Source: Metabacillus bambusae
GTDB taxonomy: Bacteria; Bacillota; Bacilli; Bacillales; Bacillaceae
NCBI RefSeq assembly: GCF_017497975.1
Contig: NZ_JAGDEL010000019.1
Location: forward strand, 62,001 to 126,000
DNA: 64,000 bases
Direction: 5' to 3'
This document shows positions 47,351 through 56,157 of this stretch, one piece after another (position 1 is the first letter of the stretch; each line of letters starts with the position of its first letter). The notes under the pieces were generated by a model, which did no database searches, had not been told where the DNA came from, and saw only the letters and a program-made list of their open reading frames with translations. A program made the translations under genes and the position numbers.

Positions 47351-47890
47351 CTATGAATAAATCGCAGCTCCCAGAACACCTGACATTACAATGACTAATG
47401 CAGGATGCAAACGAAGCTTTATTAAAGAAAATAGAGACAATGCGAATATAGCTAGTAAGCTACCTGAATACCAAGAAAAAGAATCTAATAAGTGATTGCT
47501 GATTGCAAATTTAATCGCTGCATAACCAATAAGGCCTGTAATAATTGGACGTAATCCATAAAATGCAGATTCAACATGCTTATTTTTACTAATTCGATAG
47601 AAAAAGGTTGCAATAATTATAACAAGTAACAAGGACGGAATAACCATACCTAATCCAGCTGCGATTGCCCCTGTGATCCCATTAACCTGGTACCCTACAA
47701 ATATCGCACTATTAGTGGCAATTGGCCCAGGCGACATCCCCGCAATTGCGATAACATCTGTAAACTGTTGAGTCGTCATCCAGCCTTTATTGATAACCTC
47801 CATCTCAATGACAGGGATCATCGCATATCCTCCACCAAATGAGACAAAACCAATTAATAAGAACACCCAAAATAGTTCAAATAAGATCAT
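47351..47890 (-). CDS. Short CHR-family transporter, second pair, subunit 2
   Basis: This 179-residue membrane protein has the motif SFGGGYAMIPVIEMEV and the GMSPGPIATNSAIFVGYQ element. The ATG at 47890 aligns with the first copy (29879-30415); an in-frame ATG at 47902 overlaps the preceding gene. It pairs with the protein encoded at 47892-48518. The two CHR pairs have the same order and similar sequence, so one arose from the other or from a common ancestor. Confidence 0.9.
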   Translation of the reverse strand: MILFELFWVFLLIGFVSFGGGYAMIPVIEMEVINKGWMTTQQFTDVIAIAGMSPGPIATNSAIFVGYQVNGITGAIAAGLGMVIPSLLLVIIIATFFYRISKNKHVESAFYGLRPIITGLIGYAAIKFAISNHLLDSFSWYSGSLLAIFALSLFSLIKLRLHPALVIVMSGVLGAAIYS

Positions 47891-47891
47891 G

Positions 47892-48518
47892 TTAAATTCC
47901 ATCTCCCATATAACATTCTAAATCTTGTATAGAGGAATTCTTTTTCTTTTTTCCGTCTACCGAGTAACCAAGTTTCCGTTTTACGTTAACAAGTAGAATA
48001 CCAAGAATAATACCGGAGAAGATGATTAAGACCGGATGTAAATGAAGGAAAAACAGAATGGCCATGGAGCCTAATGAAATAATAAGTGTTGTTTTATCAA
48101 TGATTGCTGTTTTTCCAATCATATATCCTGCATATACAATAAGGGCAACAATAGAAGCACGAATTGCCTGAAAAGCTGCTTCAATTTTAGGATTATCCTG
48201 AATTTGCAAAAACAAAATACTTAAAGCGACTACAATTAGAAAAGTAGGCAGAAATACTCCTAATAACGCAGCAACAGCTCCTCTAATCCCTCCTATTCGA
48301 TAGCCTATAAATGTAGAAGAATTTATGGCAATTGCTCCTGGAATTGATTCCGCAATTGCAAAAACGTCTGTTACATCCTCATGATTGACCCATTTCTTTT
48401 TATCTACTACTTCTCTTTCAATAAGTGGAATCATAGCATACCCACCACCAAAGGTAACTGGACCAATTTTTAAGAAGGTCCAAAAGATTTGAAATATTTT
48501 TTTTGTATCTGCCTTCAT
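47892..48518 (-). CDS. Short CHR-family transporter, second pair, subunit 1
   Basis: This 208-residue protein has FGGGYAMIPLIEREVV and AESIPGAIAINSSTFIGY, with about six helices and a Lys-rich C-terminal tail (KKKKNSS). GGATGGGAG precedes the ATG. It is divergent from a LysR gene across a 70-bp block that also stands upstream of the first CHR pair. The usual substrate name is chromate; in this sulfatase-rich setting sulfate or another sulfur oxyanion is an attractive alternative. Confidence 0.9.
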   Translation of the reverse strand: MKADTKKIFQIFWTFLKIGPVTFGGGYAMIPLIEREVVDKKKWVNHEDVTDVFAIAESIPGAIAINSSTFIGYRIGGIRGAVAALLGVFLPTFLIVVALSILFLQIQDNPKIEAAFQAIRASIVALIVYAGYMIGKTAIIDKTTLIISLGSMAILFFLHLHPVLIIFSGIILGILLVNVKRKLGYSVDGKKKKNSSIQDLECYMGDGI

Positions 48519-48602
48519 AAAATTCTCCCATCCTTTTTATAATTATTTTCAAGATTCTATCAAAAAGATTGATGAATTTTTAATTATTTTATTTATCTTA
48601 AT

Positions 48603-48672
48603 TACTACGATATCATGCTTTCATAAGAAGGTATATTGCAACAAATGCATAGGTTATAACAGATCGTTATAC
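48603..48672. promoter_or_regulatory. CHR control region, copy 2 (LysR-type site)
   Basis: This is the second copy of the 70-base segment at 31132-31201. The dyad TATAAC-N5-GTTATA is at 48655-48671 and ATTGCAACAAATGCATAGG lies just before it. It sits between the CHR pair and the divergent lysR gene, the standard place for a LysR operator. Confidence 0.8.
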
Positions 48673-48760
48673 TTCCTTTAGAGTTCTTCTGAGATGTACA
48701 TATGGTAATATTGTAAATATAAGAATAATCGGTACTATAACTTTGTGGGGAGGAGTTTCC

Positions 48761-49639
48761 TTGAACATCGATAGTTTGAAAACGTTTTGTTTAGTAGTTG
48801 ATGAGGGGAGTATTAGCCAAGCGGCAAGATTAAGTTTTGTTTCCCAGCCTGCTGTAACAAGACAAATTCGGCAGCTTGAGAATCTTTATGGGACCCTGTT
48901 ATTTGATCGAACAGAAGGAAAATTAATTGTAACGGAAACAGGGAAAATGCTTTATCCTTTCGCAAAAGCAATTATTAACGACTTTAACCGATCCAAAGAA
49001 GTGATCTTACAGGCTACAGGAGAGTACAATTCTAACATTAGGGTAGGTGCATCACTGACAATAGGCGAATTCCTTTTGCCAAATTTACTAGGTCGCTTTA
49101 AAAAAATGACACCTGAAATAAACGTAACATTAACCATAAAAAACACACCTAGTGTGTTAGAGGATTTAGCGAATGATGTAATTGATATCGGCTTGGTTGA
49201 AGGGATTGTTGAAGATAAGAAATTCACCGTCACTAAATTTGCTGATGATGAATTAATTCTCGTTTATCCAGCAGACCACCCTTGGAGAGAAAAATCAGAA
49301 ATAGATATTAACGAATTGGCAAATGAACGAATGATTTGGCGAGAATCCATATCAGGAACACGACTAATTATCGAAAACGCTTTAAGAGAGCATGGCGTGT
49401 TAGATAAAATTGAAAGCTACATGGAAATCGGAAGTACACAAGCAATAAAAAGTGCGGTAGAATCAGGTCTTGGAGTAAGTATTCTCTCAAGATTAACCGT
49501 TGCAAGAGAATTGGAGCTAGGCTTTTTGAAGGAAATGAAAATTTCAGGAATTAATATAAAAAGAAGCTTATGGCTCGTTAAAAAACCTCAAAGGTTTAAT
49601 AGAAATAGTGTGACTAGTTTTGTTGAATTTATTAAATAA
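48761..49639 (+). CDS. LysR-family transcriptional regulator
   Basis: This 292-residue regulator has an N-terminal winged helix (about 1-60; LKTFCLVVDEGSISQAARLS, QPAVTRQIRQLENLYG) and a C-terminal substrate-binding domain (about 88-290). It belongs to the CysB/CysL-like group by general pattern. It starts at TTG 48761 with GGAGGA seven bases upstream; the in-frame TTG at 48743 overlaps that site. It is divergent from the second CHR pair and probably acts also on the first pair through the shared 70-bp site. LysR proteins of this kind often sense small sulfur or nitrogen compounds (family knowledge). Confidence 0.92.
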   Translation: MNIDSLKTFCLVVDEGSISQAARLSFVSQPAVTRQIRQLENLYGTLLFDRTEGKLIVTETGKMLYPFAKAIINDFNRSKEVILQATGEYNSNIRVGASLTIGEFLLPNLLGRFKKMTPEINVTLTIKNTPSVLEDLANDVIDIGLVEGIVEDKKFTVTKFADDELILVYPADHPWREKSEIDINELANERMIWRESISGTRLIIENALREHGVLDKIESYMEIGSTQAIKSAVESGLGVSILSRLTVARELELGFLKEMKISGINIKRSLWLVKKPQRFNRNSVTSFVEFIK

Positions 49640-49701
49640 TCATTCGAGATACATAAAATTGAATTTGTTTTTCAATTATCATTAGTTCTATATATATTAA
49701 A

Positions 49702-49738
49702 CAACCTGAATCCTATTCGAAATAGAATTCAGGTTGCT
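49702..49738 (+). terminator. Terminator of the lysR gene
   Basis: CAACCTGAAT and ATTCAGGTTG form the outer stem, with CTATT/AATAG inside, followed by CTTTT. It lies about 65 bases after the stop. Confidence 0.8.
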
Positions 49739-49775
49739 TTTGATTGTCTTCTCTTACTGGTGTTCGTAAAATACA

Positions 49776-49791
49776 TATTTTACACGAAGTT
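49776..49791 (+). repeat. 16-bp direct repeat, copy 1
   Basis: TATTTTACACGAAGTT occurs here and at 52846-52861. At this copy it forms part of an imperfect dyad with TTCGTAAAATA just upstream. The two copies bracket the nuclease gene, the broken HIT gene and the GIY-YIG gene. Confidence 0.6.
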
Positions 49792-49793
49792 GA

Positions 49794-50858
49794 TTATTTA
49801 GATAATTTCAATAGAGTATCATCAATTAATTCAAATAGATAATCAGATGGTTCATCTCCAGATTCTTTAAGTTGTAGCAATTTAAATAAATCATCATCAC
49901 AAAGACTAATTATTAGTTTACCACTTTCTCTTAACACGCCTTTAGTTGCATTTATTGCGTTATTATCCAATCCTGTTCGTGAAATAATGAAGCAAACATT
50001 TCTAAGCGCTGTTTGGAATAAGTATTTTTCGGTTGTATAAACCTGTGTTTGCTTTACTTTTGTACTGTAATTTTTAAATTCAAAAACTATGTATCGAGAA
50101 TGAAAATCATTAATGAGAAATTCCCAAAATTCATTTCCTCTCCTTACTCTACATATTAAATCGTATCTATTTAGTCCATCATCCGTTCTTGATTGTCTGT
50201 GCCATCCAGTTAAATTCTCATCAAAAAGATATTTTAATATTTCTTCACATTTGTCCTCATACAAACTAAAAGTTGAATTACCAGTACGGATATTTTCAAG
50301 CTCTTTCCCTAACAATTCACCTCTTGGAAGATTGTATAGTATCTCTGGATAAGAGTGACTATTAGCTTCGTAAAACAAGGAATTAATATCAAACAGCTCT
50401 ATATTTTCTTCTACCGGTATGTCTTGAGGGATATCATATAATAGATTAATTAATTTAGTTCTTAAAATATCATTATCTTTTGTTAAATACATTAGGTTTT
50501 TACTATCAATAATATGAATGTCAAAATCTTCTTTCAATTCTTCTTTGAAGGAATTTTCCAGGGGCATTCCTATAATAATTACTGCATTTTCAATATTTAA
50601 TTCTTGAGCAGCATCCTTTGCAACTTTAATTGCTTTGAGCAACATTGATTTGTTAGGTTTTCTTGTTCTATAAAACTTAATTTCAATAGCTACCTTTTTA
50701 CCATCTTTACGAGTAAGTATCATATCTGCAACATCATTATAATTATTAAACTTTACATCTTGCTGAACTAAGAATCCTTTACTTGTAAAAATGTCTCCAC
50801 ACAGTTCTTCAAAAGCGTACGCTTTCCTAAGTATTTCAGAAGTATTGGTTTTTAACAT
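49794..50858 (-). CDS. Protein with two PD-(D/E)XK nuclease-like cores
   Basis: This 354-residue protein has an N-terminal Mrr-like core with Asp45, then Glu59-x-Lys61 in VAIEIKFYR. A second core in the C-terminal half has Asp233 in RYDLICRV and Glu260-x-Lys262 in YIVFEFKNY. Both halves therefore keep the catalytic triad pattern of restriction-type nucleases. AAGGAGA precedes the ATG; it is monocistronic. It has no methylase partner. A role in defence against foreign DNA is inferred from fold and neighbours (GIY-YIG and HerA systems). Confidence 0.7.
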   Translation of the reverse strand: MLKTNTSEILRKAYAFEELCGDIFTSKGFLVQQDVKFNNYNDVADMILTRKDGKKVAIEIKFYRTRKPNKSMLLKAIKVAKDAAQELNIENAVIIIGMPLENSFKEELKEDFDIHIIDSKNLMYLTKDNDILRTKLINLLYDIPQDIPVEENIELFDINSLFYEANSHSYPEILYNLPRGELLGKELENIRTGNSTFSLYEDKCEEILKYLFDENLTGWHRQSRTDDGLNRYDLICRVRRGNEFWEFLINDFHSRYIVFEFKNYSTKVKQTQVYTTEKYLFQTALRNVCFIISRTGLDNNAINATKGVLRESGKLIISLCDDDLFKLLQLKESGDEPSDYLFELIDDTLLKLSK

Positions 50859-51261
50859 TGTTTTCTCCTTATCTCAATTGCGTCTTTTTTCTGCCTCTGT
50901 CTCTATAGTTTCTATTAAAGCTAAGCCTAGACGGAGTAAGCTGTTAATTAATATAGTCAAGTATCTGATTGCATATATCATTAATTAACCCACTTACTTG
51001 TATATTATAATATTCCGTGGTAAAGGATATAGAAATAATCATTTTTGGATACGTAAAGCTTTTGTTTTACATTAAATGTAAGTCCATTATAATGTCATAG
51101 TTTAGATGAAAGTTTTTTATTAGGTCAATCAATAATAAGCAAAAGAGTATTTTCAGATAGTTATGCCTAAGGAGGAGTAAATTTTACGAATTTGCAATAC
51201 TAGCTATCTCTAACAGCGTTATATATACAAAAGCCTCAATTATATAAATAAGTAAAAAAAT
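50859..51261. other. Non-coding gap with a small palindrome
   Basis: No gene was found. TTACATTAAATGTAA at 51067-51081 is a perfect 15-base palindrome of unknown role. AAGGAGGAGT at about 51169 is a ribosome-site-like sequence with no ORF behind it, a hint of a lost plus-strand gene. Confidence 0.35.
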
Positions 51262-51737
51262 TTAATAAGCCTCAGCCATTAACTCATAGATCATATTGCT
51301 TAATTTCTCCCTCAATTCACCGTGCTTTTCAGTAGAGTAATGGTATTTTGCATTTCTCCAATTCTCTGCAGAATACTGCCAAACTGGATAAGGAATTCGT
51401 TCTATAGGTTCCCAATTATATCGAGGAAACACATGAGCATGTAAATAAGCATCCGTATTCCCATAAATTGAATAATTAACTCTCCTAGGGCTACAAACCT
51501 TTAAAATCGCTTCCCCAATCAAACTCATATCTAATAGATATTCACTACTTTTTTTAAAATTAAGTTCCTCAAGTGAGGTAACTGGTTTAGTTGGCAAAAG
51601 TACACAATAACCAGGTAAAAATTGAGTATCTCCAATAGCAGCAAAACCACTTCTCATTTCTGCAATAACCATAGGGTTTTCCCCACGTTGAGAGCAGATC
51701 CAATTCTATCCTTTTTCCACTCTTCATTTAAGGTCAT
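51262..51737 (-). pseudogene. HIT-family hydrolase gene broken by a frameshift
   Basis: The start (MTLNEEWKKDRIGSAL, ATG at 51737) and the rest (ENPMVIAEMRSGFAAIGDTQ onward) belong to one histidine-triad protein but lie in different frames. The shift is near 51686-51691, next to AACGTGGGGAAAACC. The C-terminal part keeps LHAHVFPRY, the HIT motif of nucleotide hydrolases or transferases. A single missing base would explain it. The 136-residue product from an inner ATG at 51672 would lack the N-terminal strand. A sequencing error cannot be excluded. Confidence 0.75.
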
Positions 51738-51879
51738 TTTTATTTTCAACTCCCCAGTTCGTCCAATAACTAATTTAAAAATTACTATAAACTTATTGTT
51801 TTTCCTTTTTACTGATCCTGATCTGAACTGAAAAAAGCACTTATCCATATTATTAAAGGTTACCACTTGATCGTAATAT

Positions 51880-51914
51880 AAGTTTAACCAGTTTTTACTG
51901 GTTAAACTTTTTTA
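51880..51914 (+). terminator. Strong hairpin with plus-strand T run
   Basis: AAGTTTAACCAG and CTGGTTAAACTT pair perfectly around 6 bases, then TTTTTA follows on the plus strand. No plus-strand gene ends here, so it may be a relic or may serve an unseen RNA. Confidence 0.65.
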
Positions 51915-51967
51915 TTTGGTTTTATTATAGCGGTAGTCGGAGTAGAAATTAGCGCGAGACCATTATA

Positions 51968-52000
51968 AAAGATGGACTCATATTGAAAACCATCTTTTTT
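51968..52000. terminator. Terminator of the GIY-YIG gene
   Basis: AAAGATGG and CCATCTTT form the stem, with T runs on both strands. It lies 35 bases past the stop of the leftward nuclease gene. Confidence 0.65.
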
Positions 52001-52034
52001 GTTGATTTTATTATTTATCATATGTGCTTTTTTT

Positions 52035-52481
52035 TCACCATCTATTTCTAGCCCATCTTCCTTTTGCTTTATCCCAACTATCAAGTTCAGCTTTATTATA
52101 TAGCTGTGCTTTTTCACTATAAGTTTGGAGCCAACTTTTTTCAAACCTATGCAATTGTGAGTTGTTACAATATGTTAATATTTTAAATACAAAGCTTTCC
52201 TTTCCATATCTCTTAAAATCCTCATTTATTTCTTGATAACTATGATTTCCTGATTTTATTAATGAAGCATGCGATTTAAACCTGCCAAAAATATGATGTG
52301 AGCTACCTACATAAAATCGATTTGTTTTATTGTTTTGAATTACATATATACCTTTTAAATCTTCCGTACTGTATCTATATTTTTCTTTTCCTAACTCCCA
52401 CACATCATCAAATGATAAAGATTGATTTAAATGTTTCATTTCCCATTCAGTAAAGTTTTTTCTCGTTGTTTCAAATCCCAT
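52035..52481 (-). CDS. GIY-YIG family nuclease
   Basis: This 148-residue protein has a GIY-YIG domain in its central part: GIYVIQNNKTNRFYVGSS (44-61), the catalytic Arg in IFGRFKSH (about 67) and a later Glu in HRFEKSWL. A 40-residue N-terminal segment precedes it. The ATG at 52481 has GGGAG eight bases upstream; the in-frame GTG at 52490 overlaps that site. It resembles solitary homing-type or phage-type GIY-YIG nucleases. There is no intron or intein context, so it may be an accessory mobile or defence gene. Confidence 0.85.
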   Translation of the reverse strand: MGFETTRKNFTEWEMKHLNQSLSFDDVWELGKEKYRYSTEDLKGIYVIQNNKTNRFYVGSSHHIFGRFKSHASLIKSGNHSYQEINEDFKRYGKESFVFKILTYCNNSQLHRFEKSWLQTYSEKAQLYNKAELDSWDKAKGRWARNRW

Positions 52482-52586
52482 TTTGCTCACTCCCTTTTTC
52501 TATAAATGATCATTTAAATTTTTATAAAGTATCAATAAGTGCTCAAAAGTGAAGAAAAAGTAACTACCAAAAAGGGATTGATTTTC

Positions 52587-52712
52587 TTAGCCTTCTGTAC
52601 TAAACTGCTTTGTTAGTTTAAATACATTTTTTGTCAATTTCTTCCCTAATTTTAACACGATTTTTTCATCCTTGTTATTCCACAATTTGGCCTGTTCGCG
52701 GAAGAAAGGAAT
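52587..52712 (-). pseudogene. C-terminal fragment of an unrecognised gene
   Basis: The minus-strand frame, without ATG, reads FREQAKLWNNKDEKIVLKLG, continues Lys/Leu-rich and ends QFSTEG before TAA. A TAG closes it upstream. It lies right beside the direct repeat at 52736, as if the insertion truncated the gene. Family not recognised. Confidence 0.4.
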
Positions 52713-52735
52713 CTAGCGTTCATCCCTCAAGACGT

Positions 52736-52843
52736 GTTAATAACACTTACCGTTAGTTCCTAATATAATAAAGAAAACGTCTTATTCCAGTACTATCAAG
52801 GATTTAAGACGTTTTTATCTACTAAGATTTAGTTGTGTTAATA
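52736..52843 (+). repeat. About 107-bp direct repeat, copy 1
   Basis: It begins GTTAATAACACTT and ends TTTAGTTGTGTTAATA. It is about 90 percent the same as 56391-56496 by eye. The two copies lie in the same orientation on either side of the DUF4297/HerA gene pair. Inside, AAAACGTCTTA and TAAGACGTTTT form a hairpin in this copy. The second 16-bp repeat starts three bases after its end. Confidence 0.8.
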
Positions 52844-52845
52844 TG

Positions 52846-52861
52846 TATTTTACACGAAGTT
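52846..52861 (+). repeat. 16-bp direct repeat, copy 2
   Basis: TATTTTACACGAAGTT, the same as at 49776-49791. It abuts the long repeat, so this spot is a junction of two repeat families. Confidence 0.6.
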
Positions 52862-53097
52862 ATACTTTCAAGAATAATAGGGAGTTTCCTCCCTCTTTGC
52901 TTTTAAATTATATCCAACTGGATAATCGTTTAAAAAAATTTATTAAGATCTTCCACACTAGAGTCTGATGGTTGAAGATCGTTATTAAACTAACGCACCC
53001 TTTAATGCAATACTCCTTAAATGTACGTTTTATTAATTTATAAATACTACTTTAACCATCCTGCAATCCTGCCTCATTAGTTCAATTAAAATAAATA

Positions 53098-53124
53098 AGC
53101 GGTAACCTTTTTCAGATTACCGCT
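53098..53124 (-). terminator. Terminator of the HerA gene
   Basis: AGCGGTAA and TTACCGCT form the stem, followed by a U-rich run in the leftward transcript. It is about 90 bases past the stop codon. The remainder of 52862-53097 has no gene. Confidence 0.75.
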
Positions 53125-53216
53125 ACTATTATTTGCATGCCGAGTTCAATTCACACCCATTGCAGCTTTATGTAGTTTAGAAACTTAGGTTCCTCTTCTT
53201 TTTATAAAGAATCTGT

Positions 53217-54944
53217 TTACTTATACCATTCATCTTTAATTTTACTTATATCTAGTTCCTTCCACTCCATTTTCCATAGTTTCCAATATGGGATATCATT
53301 TGAAGAAGGAGGAAATTCACATGGATCTATTTGCACTAAACTTGGAATCACAACAGATTCACCAATTAATAGTGCTTCGCCTGCTTTAAGTGAGGGCAAT
53401 TTATCTATTAAGTTTCCTAATGTATCGGGCAATAGTTTTTTTACAAAAGTTTGATCATTAGGATTCGTTAATCTCATTGCAATAAAATTATTGCATTGAG
53501 AGAAGATAGTTTCAGAAAGTTCCGAAGGCCTTTGACTTGCAAATAATAATGTAACTCCATACTTTCTTCCTTCTTTTGCAATTCTTTCTATGGATTTTTT
53601 TGAGGATCGGAACTTTAGTAAATCACTATTCGGAACATACTTATGTGCCTCCTCAAAAACTAACAAGATAGGAACATCATTGTTAATCTTTTCCTCTGGG
53701 TTTAACTCACACCTCAATCTTTTATAATAATATCCATACTCAAAAATAATCCTGGAAATTAATGATACTGTAATACTTAAAACTTCAAAAGGAACACCAC
53801 TTAAATCAATTATAGTAACATTCGTTTTTTTACCATCACTATAACCGAGCAACATCTTTAATGTATCTTCAAAAGATATTGATTTTGAGCCTTCACCCAA
53901 AAGAAAATCAAATCTTTTGTCGTTTATTTTGTTCTCTAACCTATTAATAAAGTTAATAAGTTTACCATTCATACCTGTAGCTGCCGTGCCAGCAGGCTTC
54001 AATTCTTCATTAAACAATCTGTGCTGGCTTTCTTCATTAAAGACAAATTTATCGCCGTTTTGGTCTTCCCATACTATATCATTTGAAGTTACTTTTTTCT
54101 CTTTGTTTCTATGACTAACATAATTTAATACTTCGTTTAAATCAAAGAATACTGGGGAGTCAAAGTGAATTTTTTCTCTTTCTTCCGGTGTTCCTCCTAA
54201 TTTTAGTTTTCGATTATTAACAATTGCTTCCTTAAAGATGTTTCGTTGGTTATGATCGTTAGCTTCTGTATCCAGAAATAATTCCTCTAATTCCTCACTA
54301 TTTAATAACCAGTAAGGTAAAGTAAGATTGTCTATTCCAATAATATTTGCATCAGGAAATGCAGATTTATACTCGGAGTGTATATCAAAAAGAATAATAT
54401 GCGAATTATTTACTGAGAATTCTCCTTCTTTTGCTTTCACTGCTTTTTGCAATAAGGAAGATATAGTATGCGATTTTCCTGATCCTGTTGACCCTACTAT
54501 AGCTATATGTTTGTTAAAAAACTTATCTCCATTAACAGGGACTTTTATTTCTACATTATTAGAAAGAGAAGCAAAAGTAAAATTTTCCTCGGTATTTGAA
54601 GATCCTTCATAGATTTTTTTTATATCTTCTATTTTAGCAGGCTCGACTTTCTTAGGAGGTATTGCTAAGGAATCTCCCCCCCTAATGAACTTATCATCTT
54701 TTAAAAGCCCTAATGGAAGTGCTTCAATAAAATATTTTCTTTCACCTTTTTCACTTACCTCAATTGAAAAATTCTCGATTATTGACATTAATACTGAATT
54801 CTCGTTATCGGCAACTCTAAGATAAGAACCCACTTTTAACGATTCATCAGCAATCTTAAAATCTTCTAAACTATCAACAGAAATCTTCACCTTATTTGGA
54901 TATACAGATATAACTTCAGCATTTATTTTTTCATCTACGACCAT
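53217..54944 (-). CDS. HerA-type DNA-translocating ATPase (defence-associated)
   Basis: This 575-residue HerA/FtsK-fold ATPase has an N-terminal HAS-barrel-like domain (about 1-95), Walker A GSTGSGKS (151-158), Walker B PILLVFEE (425-432) followed by AHKYVP, and sensor segment LFASQRPSELSE. HerA hexamers move along DNA and, in defence pairs, form a complex with a nuclease. It starts one base after the stop of the DUF4297-like gene, with AGGGAGA upstream, so the two are coupled. HerA-DUF4297 is a described antiphage pair (recalled from the literature). The whole pair is framed by direct repeats. Confidence 0.9.
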   Translation of the reverse strand: MVVDEKINAEVISVYPNKVKISVDSLEDFKIADESLKVGSYLRVADNENSVLMSIIENFSIEVSEKGERKYFIEALPLGLLKDDKFIRGGDSLAIPPKKVEPAKIEDIKKIYEGSSNTEENFTFASLSNNVEIKVPVNGDKFFNKHIAIVGSTGSGKSHTISSLLQKAVKAKEGEFSVNNSHIILFDIHSEYKSAFPDANIIGIDNLTLPYWLLNSEELEELFLDTEANDHNQRNIFKEAIVNNRKLKLGGTPEEREKIHFDSPVFFDLNEVLNYVSHRNKEKKVTSNDIVWEDQNGDKFVFNEESQHRLFNEELKPAGTAATGMNGKLINFINRLENKINDKRFDFLLGEGSKSISFEDTLKMLLGYSDGKKTNVTIIDLSGVPFEVLSITVSLISRIIFEYGYYYKRLRCELNPEEKINNDVPILLVFEEAHKYVPNSDLLKFRSSKKSIERIAKEGRKYGVTLLFASQRPSELSETIFSQCNNFIAMRLTNPNDQTFVKKLLPDTLGNLIDKLPSLKAGEALLIGESVVIPSLVQIDPCEFPPSSNDIPYWKLWKMEWKELDISKIKDEWYK

Positions 54945-54945
54945 A

Positions 54946-56157
54946 TTAAATTATCTCCCTAATATCATTAAATTTCTCATATTGAATTTTTACATTTTTA
55001 ATTCCAGGAGTATCGGTATTATAGAAAGTAGTATTTTTAAAAAATTGATATATCTCTTTTGTTTTCCTTGTTTCCTTTATCGTCTCTTCTAAATCATCTA
55101 GACTATTTACTATTTTAAGTTGAATGTGATTTTGGGCATTTGCTTCTTGACAAATTAAAATTGGAGAAAATGAAGAACCCATAAAACTATACCCATCAGT
55201 AAAATTGAAGCCCTCTCGTTGTAATTCTTGCTTAATTTGTACTAACTCATCACTTGCAATGTTATGTATGTAAATATATGGACAAAACGGCGTTGGCGTT
55301 CTTTTAGATAAATTTGACCATTTAGCTGAAACTATATGTAACAATTCTTTTACATCTGCCCTTATATATTCTGCATCATATGCTTCTATTAAAAAGAACC
55401 TTTCAAAAGGGGATGTATTTAAAAATGTGAAGTATTCCGTCCTTAATTTTCTTAATAAACTCTCTTTTCCTTTATAAAAAGAAAGCCATTCATTAAATAA
55501 AAATTGTTTGTTATCAATCTTTTTTATAAAATCCATTTTATAGATAGTTCTATTCTCTACATCCCCTTGAATAGATAGTTCTTTTATAACCTTTAGCGAA
55601 TTATTGTAATAATAATTTTCTGCATCAAAAAGGGTACAATTAAAGATGCCTCTTAACTGTTCCAATATTTCACTAAATTGAAAGTCATAATTTTTTGCCA
55701 TTATATCAATGGATAATCGAGAAATAAATACATTCAAATCCGTATCATCTAGTCCTAAATCTTCGTGGTGTAAGTATTCAACACCTTCTTTTTTATATGT
55801 AAGAAAATGTGTTTTTAAAAAATCAACGGATAACGGTAAAATCAACTTTTCATGACCCCTTTTGTAGTGTCCATAAAGGTAATAATTAATACTAGGCTTA
55901 AGTCCGTCCTTAACCTCTTTATAGTGGTTTAACATTAATCTAATAGGTTTTCCAATTACGGAATGATTATATTCTGACTTTGCATAGTATTTACACTGGA
56001 TCGCAGTTTCGTCATTTAAAGTTTTAATATCAATATCTTCAATCCCTTCAATTGTTATAGAATCATTATTATTAGGCAATTCTAATAATTTGCTTATTGA
56101 ATAATCAAATTGATAAAAATAACCAGTAATTGTGTCTGTAGCAGATCGGTTGCTCAT
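54946..56157 (-). CDS. DUF4297-like nuclease of a HerA defence pair
   Basis: This 403-residue protein has an N-terminal PD-(D/E)XK core of DUF4297 type: the start TDTITGYFYQFDYSISKLL, then IEGIEDIDI with acidic residues (40-43), then QCKYY with Lys56. The C-terminal part (about 190-403) has no motif I recognise and probably binds HerA. AAAGGAAAGG precedes the ATG. It is upstream of and coupled to the HerA gene. The expected action is DNA cleavage when phage infection is sensed, often causing abortive infection (family knowledge). Confidence 0.78.
   Translation of the reverse strand: MSNRSATDTITGYFYQFDYSISKLLELPNNNDSITIEGIEDIDIKTLNDETAIQCKYYAKSEYNHSVIGKPIRLMLNHYKEVKDGLKPSINYYLYGHYKRGHEKLILPLSVDFLKTHFLTYKKEGVEYLHHEDLGLDDTDLNVFISRLSIDIMAKNYDFQFSEILEQLRGIFNCTLFDAENYYYNNSLKVIKELSIQGDVENRTIYKMDFIKKIDNKQFLFNEWLSFYKGKESLLRKLRTEYFTFLNTSPFERFFLIEAYDAEYIRADVKELLHIVSAKWSNLSKRTPTPFCPYIYIHNIASDELVQIKQELQREGFNFTDGYSFMGSSFSPILICQEANAQNHIQLKIVNSLDDLEETIKETRKTKEIYQFFKNTTFYNTDTPGIKNVKIQYEKFNDIREII

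Noticed and set aside
51902..52144. 80-residue minus-strand ORF overlapping the GIY-YIG gene
   Set aside because: It runs out of frame inside the well-supported GIY-YIG gene, includes the terminator hairpin, and has no recognisable motif.
52035..52481. GIY-YIG protein as a homing endonuclease within an intron
   Set aside because: No split host gene or intron structure surrounds it.
52846..52861. Similarity of the repeat to a loxP arm (ACGAAGTTAT)
   Set aside because: Only one arm is similar, with no 8-base spacer or inverted partner, so the likeness is most likely chance.
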